DNA from: Apostichopus japonicus
Lineage: Eukaryota; Echinodermata; Holothuroidea; Aspidochirotida; Stichopodidae
Assembly: GCF_037975245.1 (NCBI RefSeq)
Contig: NC_092572.1
Span: forward strand, 28,567,989 to 28,631,988
DNA: 64,000 bases
Reading direction: 5' to 3'
In this document: piece by piece, positions 59,890 to 64,000 of the stretch
Layout of the letters: each line of letters begins with the position of its first letter
Numbering within the stretch: the stretch's first letter is position 1
Notes under the pieces: generated by a model
Seen by the model: only the letters and a program-made list of their open reading frames with translations
Told to the model about the DNA's origin: nothing
Database searches by the model: none
Made by a program: the position numbers and the translations under genes

Positions 59890-62695
59890 TATCTTATTCA
59901 TAATGGCCAGCCTTGTTTGGAAGGGTCGTGGCTTTGATTTCATTAAATAGTTGATCAATATTACAAAGTTAATCCAATTAAAGTTTAATTAATCATATTT
60001 GATGCTAATGTACATGTTGCATACAATATGGAGGATGTATCTACAGTAGATCTTATGTGTTTTATGAAGGAGTGTGACGTTAATCATTTGTATGTAGGAT
60101 TCACTTCTGTACAGTCTATAGTTCTAGTGCACTATACATCTGCTGCACACAGCAGATGTATGCTTGTATGGCTGACTTGAAGAGTAAAACGTGCATCGTT
60201 TTAGCTTGACTTCAGGTAAGTACAGTACTAGATTGCAATTTAAGATAATGGGCAGGCAGGAACTTTGTAGCAGGATGTTTATTTATCAAGGGCGGGCACA
60301 GAGATTAAGTGTTTGATTATATTTGTTTGTTTTTTCCATTGTTATTATATATATATATTTTTTTTGGGGGGGGGGGAGTGGCAAGGATATGTGTATTGAA
60401 CTTGGTATGCTTGATATGTTGGGTGTAATTATAGCTACATGGTTCATTAACATTCCTTAAGCGGCAGTGCTTAACCACGGCTGTAGAGATGATAGTTTCA
60501 CCTTTCATTTGAATAACTTTAGATTAATAAATCTATGTAGTGAGTTAATCTTTAATAGATTTCCACATTGTAGAAAGAAGACACGTATGTACAGGAGAAA
60601 TGCAATGACGAAATGCCTTGTAAAATGCTGAGCCTGCAAAATTTGAAAGTATTACTTGTGGTGAAAACTTGCCAGATTCATAGTGATAACCAGAGTGGGA
60701 GCTGGGGGTGGGGACACCAGGACAGATGGATAAAGTGGGAGTCTGCTAGAGGGGGAGTGGGATAAAGGGAGGGGTGGGTCTAGACATCTTGTGAACATTT
60801 GGAATTTGTTATATGGGTGCAACACTCTGCTCTCACTTTATAGGCAATTAAGTTGAAAATATGGAACATTGATTAAAAAAACATTAAAATTAAGTATGGC
60901 TGTGGAAACATGTCACCTTCTCTATGACCTGACCCTAGCGAAATAAATTGTAATAAGGGTCCCATAAACGGGCGCCAATTATGTAGCCGGCATAAATATA
61001 TTAGGTTGGGAAAATTACAAGTGGCACCTTTCCATGAGGGTAGGGCCGGTTTGCTCTGAGATCGTGGGGGAACACTCACACAAAAATAAACCAAAATAAA
61101 GGCAAAGTAGTGTGTTTACTATGCACATGGACGTTGTATTAAATTCAATGGGGTTACTTTAACAACTTTTAAAAGAAAACTGTAAAATAATGGGTGTAAC
61201 TTACACCCATTTATATTTACACCCCAGATCCTTCCTTGCTGATTTTTTAGAGCTACTGTACCTTCTCTTATTACACTTCCCAGGCAGTAATAGTACTTAA
61301 ACACATGAATTGTCCCCCCCCCCCCCCCAAAAAAAAACAGGAAAATCAAAGGCAATGTTTTAATATATAATTTATATCCTCCCATAACTCTTAATTTGTC
61401 ACGGTATATTAATTTTTTCAGCCGGTCTGTATATATACGTGAAAACTTGCTTCCTTCTCTTAAAAGAATTCTTCTTGATTGCATGACGTTTCGTGGCGTG
61501 CCCAGTTCTGCATACTAATAATAAGTTGAAACTAACAATTTTTGGAAAGGTGTTTCCTCGATTCCATTTGTGGATAACTTTCTGGAAGCAGGAATTCAAA
61601 AAAAAAGGAAAGCGGTCACATGACCTCATTTAACTTGCAAGCTGCTAGATGCTAGATAGCTGGAATATTTGAGTATTGGTAAGTAGTCATAATCACCGGC
61701 CTGGGAAAAAACAAAACAATGAAATCCGGCAATTTTCCAAACACATGCAATGACCACAATTTAGCCTAGTACCCTTAGTAGACCTACCTTGGTTTATCCT
61801 ATCAGTAAATTTGTCTTTTTACTGTGTCATTAACTGGTTAGGCCAAAGTGACTTTGCATAATATCCTTACCTGTCTCCTCACAACATTAGCCCTCTGGCT
61901 GTAGCTGTTTCTAGAGTGAATCGGTAACCTTCAACTTTTAAACACTGTACTGTACACCCTTAACAACATCTTTCCACCGGTCAATCTACCGGTCAATCTA
62001 CTGGTCAATATGACCTGCCTCATTCTACAACCTTAATTTTGTTTATATCCAGTGTTACAGTATCTACTGTACTTCATTGGTTGCCGATGGAGACAACTTT
62101 TCAGTGCCCACCCCGGGTCAGGAGTTCATAGGTAACTACTAACTTTTAGCTTATTGCATTAATTCTGCAGCAAAATGTTTGGTAGATCGCATTTAGTTTC
62201 CCCCAGGAATTTTTCCGAGTGCAGAATATTATGTTATGTTGGGAATGAAAACGCCCCTACTGTAGCTCCCTTACAGTTACAATAGTTTGACTTAGCTGCG
62301 AGTGACATCAACCTTGCTCTGTTTAGTTTACCGTGTTTAGGTTTCCCGACATTATAAACTCAAAATACACATGTATGCAGGCTGGATATCCAGGACAGCT
62401 ATATATTCTTTTTTGTCCCGTTTCCTTCCTTGTATATCGGAAACAATATTTTTTTTTTTCATTTTCAAAAGGTCGTGAGAAAGGTTGAAATTGAATTTCC
62501 TGCACGGTTTATTCACTTTGTGGAAACATTTGTTTCCTTGTTATCTCTTTTCTGTTTCCGTTTGACAAACCATTACAATGTTTGGGACTCTTTCCTCGCA
62601 TCCGTTTTGCATTCAAACGATTTCCTATATGTAAGCAGCCCAATGGCTCGTCCGCAGAGAGAGCGCTGCGTGCATCAAGCCGATAGCTGTACAGG
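59890..62695. other. No gene recognised; probable upstream region of the gene at 62696
   Basis: Homopolymers occur at about 60359-60377 (T then G) and 61315-61337 (C then A). The last 200 bases before 62696 are richer in CpG (GTCCGCAGAGAGAGCGCTGCG) and are a likely promoter or 5' UTR. No TATA box was identified with confidence. Confidence 0.4.
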
Positions 62696-62822
62696 ATGTC
62701 TTTAGGCGTCTCTCGTTCAAGTAAAAGCCCGGGACAGTATCGTTTAACAATGTTAGGACTTGGAGGAAACCCTGCAATTAGTGGTTGTTCAGTATATAGT
62801 AGTGATGGACAGGAAGAGTCAG
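62696..62822 (+). CDS. First coding exon of an unrecognised plus-strand gene
   Basis: ATG at 62696 (A at -3) with an in-frame TAG four codons upstream. It opens 42 codons starting MSLGVSRSSKSPGQYRLTML, then Gly- and Ser-rich sequence ending DGQEES. The donor TCAG|GTGAGG leaves one base, which pairs in phase with the exon at 63326. No signal peptide or membrane segment. I do not recognise the protein. The call rests on start context, donor, phase and open frame, so it is probable rather than certain. Confidence 0.6.
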
Positions 62823-63325
62823 GTGAGGTCAAAAGAAAAGGGGGTAAGCGGAGAAGGGGATAGCTAATGAGGGATTAAGAGTTTGCATTTATTGTCAGGA
62901 AATGATTTCTCAAACCATGCATCTTTAACCATATTTTGCATTATATTGTACATAGTAGTAAAACTGTTGATACATTTCAAGAGGTACAGTAGTAACCATA
63001 AAAGAGCTGCATTTTGTGTTGAACATGGTCACAATCTGTTTGGGTGGCATTCAGTATACATCACGCTGTTAAGAAGAAAGCTAAGGTGACCTACTTAGTA
63101 CTTACAATAGAAAGTACTGCAACTTTCAGTGGTAGGTAGTCCACAACGGACCAAGAATATCAATTTAGTTTACCAATTATGACATAATAACACATTGCAG
63201 TACATTTTGTGGGACATACACTAAACATTGTGTACATTACGGCAAAATGCTGCTATTGAGTAGAAACAACTAATCAAGGATCTTTGATTGTTTGATGGGT
63301 TATATCCAATCAGTTTTCAATGCAG

Positions 63326-63433
63326 GACTCACAAATTATTCGCAACTTGCTGTTGGTCCCCTTCCACTCCCTCAGAAATCTCCCTATGTGGCACTAACCA
63401 ACCACTACCATATGCTGTTTCAGTTGATCAGCT
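63326..63433 (+). CDS. Second coding exon of the unrecognised plus-strand gene
   Basis: The acceptor TTTTCAATGCAG precedes 108 nt ending AGCT|GTAAGTG, a consensus donor. It completes Gly43 and adds 35 codons, including LAVGPLPLPQKSPYVALTNH and YHMLFQLIS. Composition is protein-like (Pro-rich turn, then an amphipathic segment) and unlike the surrounding AT-rich DNA. The gene continues past 63433; the next exon is not seen before the window ends. Function unknown. Confidence 0.6.
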
Positions 63434-64000
63434 GTAAGTGCCCCCTCGCCATATCTATAATGGTTTCGATCATTTTAACCAGGACTTTTTAATCAAAAGT
63501 CTGAGAATATGCTTGTACATCAAAAACTGTTGGAGGTATTATAAGAAAGAATGCAAAAAAAAATGAGGCTTCAACATCAATTGCGCCACTGCACTGAGTC
63601 AGGACTTCACCACCAGCAGAATGACTAACTCCTCAAGAAGGCAACCCCCCATGAAGATAATGACGGCTCCCTGGTGTGGTTTGGAAAGTTTCTAGCTTCC
63701 AACTGTAGAGTACTACAAAGGAAGTAGGATGTTCTGAAGAGATTTCCATCTTGTCTGCTGAAGTAAAGAGGTCCTTTGATTAGGAAATCAAGTTAGCCTC
63801 AAGATTGTGGTCAAGGGCATGAATGGCTTCCAATAGCTACAGTGCTGTGCCTTTACAAGAAAGGAAACTATGCATTCAAATCCTATGAATCACTTGAAAG
63901 GAGGAGGAGGAGCCCTTTGAATTTTATTGCAACTTCTTCCAAAGCTGATGAGTATCACATACTCCAGATGAGGTTATAACAGTACGACCACCATACCTCC
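63434..64000. other. Intron or repeat; no exon recognised
   Basis: From about 63590 the sequence has higher GC and an mRNA-like feel ('ACCACCAGCAGAATGACTAA'), but every frame has several stops on both strands. It may be a decayed retroelement or processed copy that I cannot name. Confidence 0.35.

Noticed and set aside
60130-60215. Plus-strand exon candidate ending TTCAG|GTAAGT
   Set aside because: Every frame between a plausible acceptor and this donor contains a stop or lacks an in-phase partner.
63590-64000. Possible coding or retroelement sequence at the right end
   Set aside because: Multiple stops in all frames and no motif I can name; left as unidentified.

Overview
The window looks like AT-rich genomic DNA from a marine invertebrate animal. 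An echinoderm or other invertebrate deuterostome is my low-confidence guess. The evidence is spliced genes with short GT-AG exons and long introns, tRNA-derived SINEs, a CR1/L2-like LINE fragment, hAT- and Tc1/mariner-type non-autonomous elements, intronic satellites and many poly-C/poly-G tracts. I see no bacterial, organellar or intact viral coding block. Most open reading frames of 60-130 codons here are chance or repeat-derived.

The clearest gene is on the minus strand, 33484 down to 16955. Nine coding exons (33484-33369, 32538-32450, 31951-31872, 31079-30967, 25710-25649, 23983-23890, 19636-19564, 18353-18239, 17031-16955) join in phase with GT-AG borders into a 272-residue DHHC S-acyltransferase of the ZDHHC3/7 (insect Dnz1) type. 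It has an essentially complete set of the expected parts: TM1, TM2, DPG, the Cys-rich domain with DHHC, TM3, TM4, a TTxE-like motif, a C-terminal tail and a stop. Its introns hold most of the striking repeats. Intron 4 has a decayed LINE (about 25790-27430) and a roughly 30-unit satellite (27912-30335). Intron 5 has a 93-bp tandem array. Intron 6 has a terminal-inverted-repeat element and a copy of a dispersed repeat carrying DR1-like sites. Intron 8 has a 122-bp tandem repeat.

A second probable gene starts on the plus strand at 62696 and runs off the right end. Two phase-compatible coding exons are visible (62696-62822 and 63326-63433). I do not recognise the protein.

The rest is intergenic or intronic and repeat-rich. 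Region 1-1920 is a degenerate tandem duplication with a 639-bp hAT-type element inserted in one unit, flanked by a perfect 8-bp target duplication. Region 7158-7898 and 39982-40425 hold foldback elements with a TGTGGGACAAA core in their inverted repeats. Region 35988-37949 is a 1.96-kb hAT-type element containing a second nested one. Region 40691-41206 is a tRNA-derived SINE whose 3' tail is a 300-bp (TATG)n microsatellite. Another tRNA-headed SINE family is at 45899-46162 and 15014-15193. Five copies of a dispersed, internally repetitive family (about 4215, 8515, 23170, 34455, 46695) repeatedly carry TGACCTTTGACCT, which reads as a DR1 nuclear-receptor site on the other strand. At 58094-58288 a retroposed sequence begins with the first 44 bases of U2 snRNA, continues into unrelated sequence, and is bounded by a 13-bp direct repeat.

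All calls come from reading the sequence. No database search was possible, so family names rest on motif recall.
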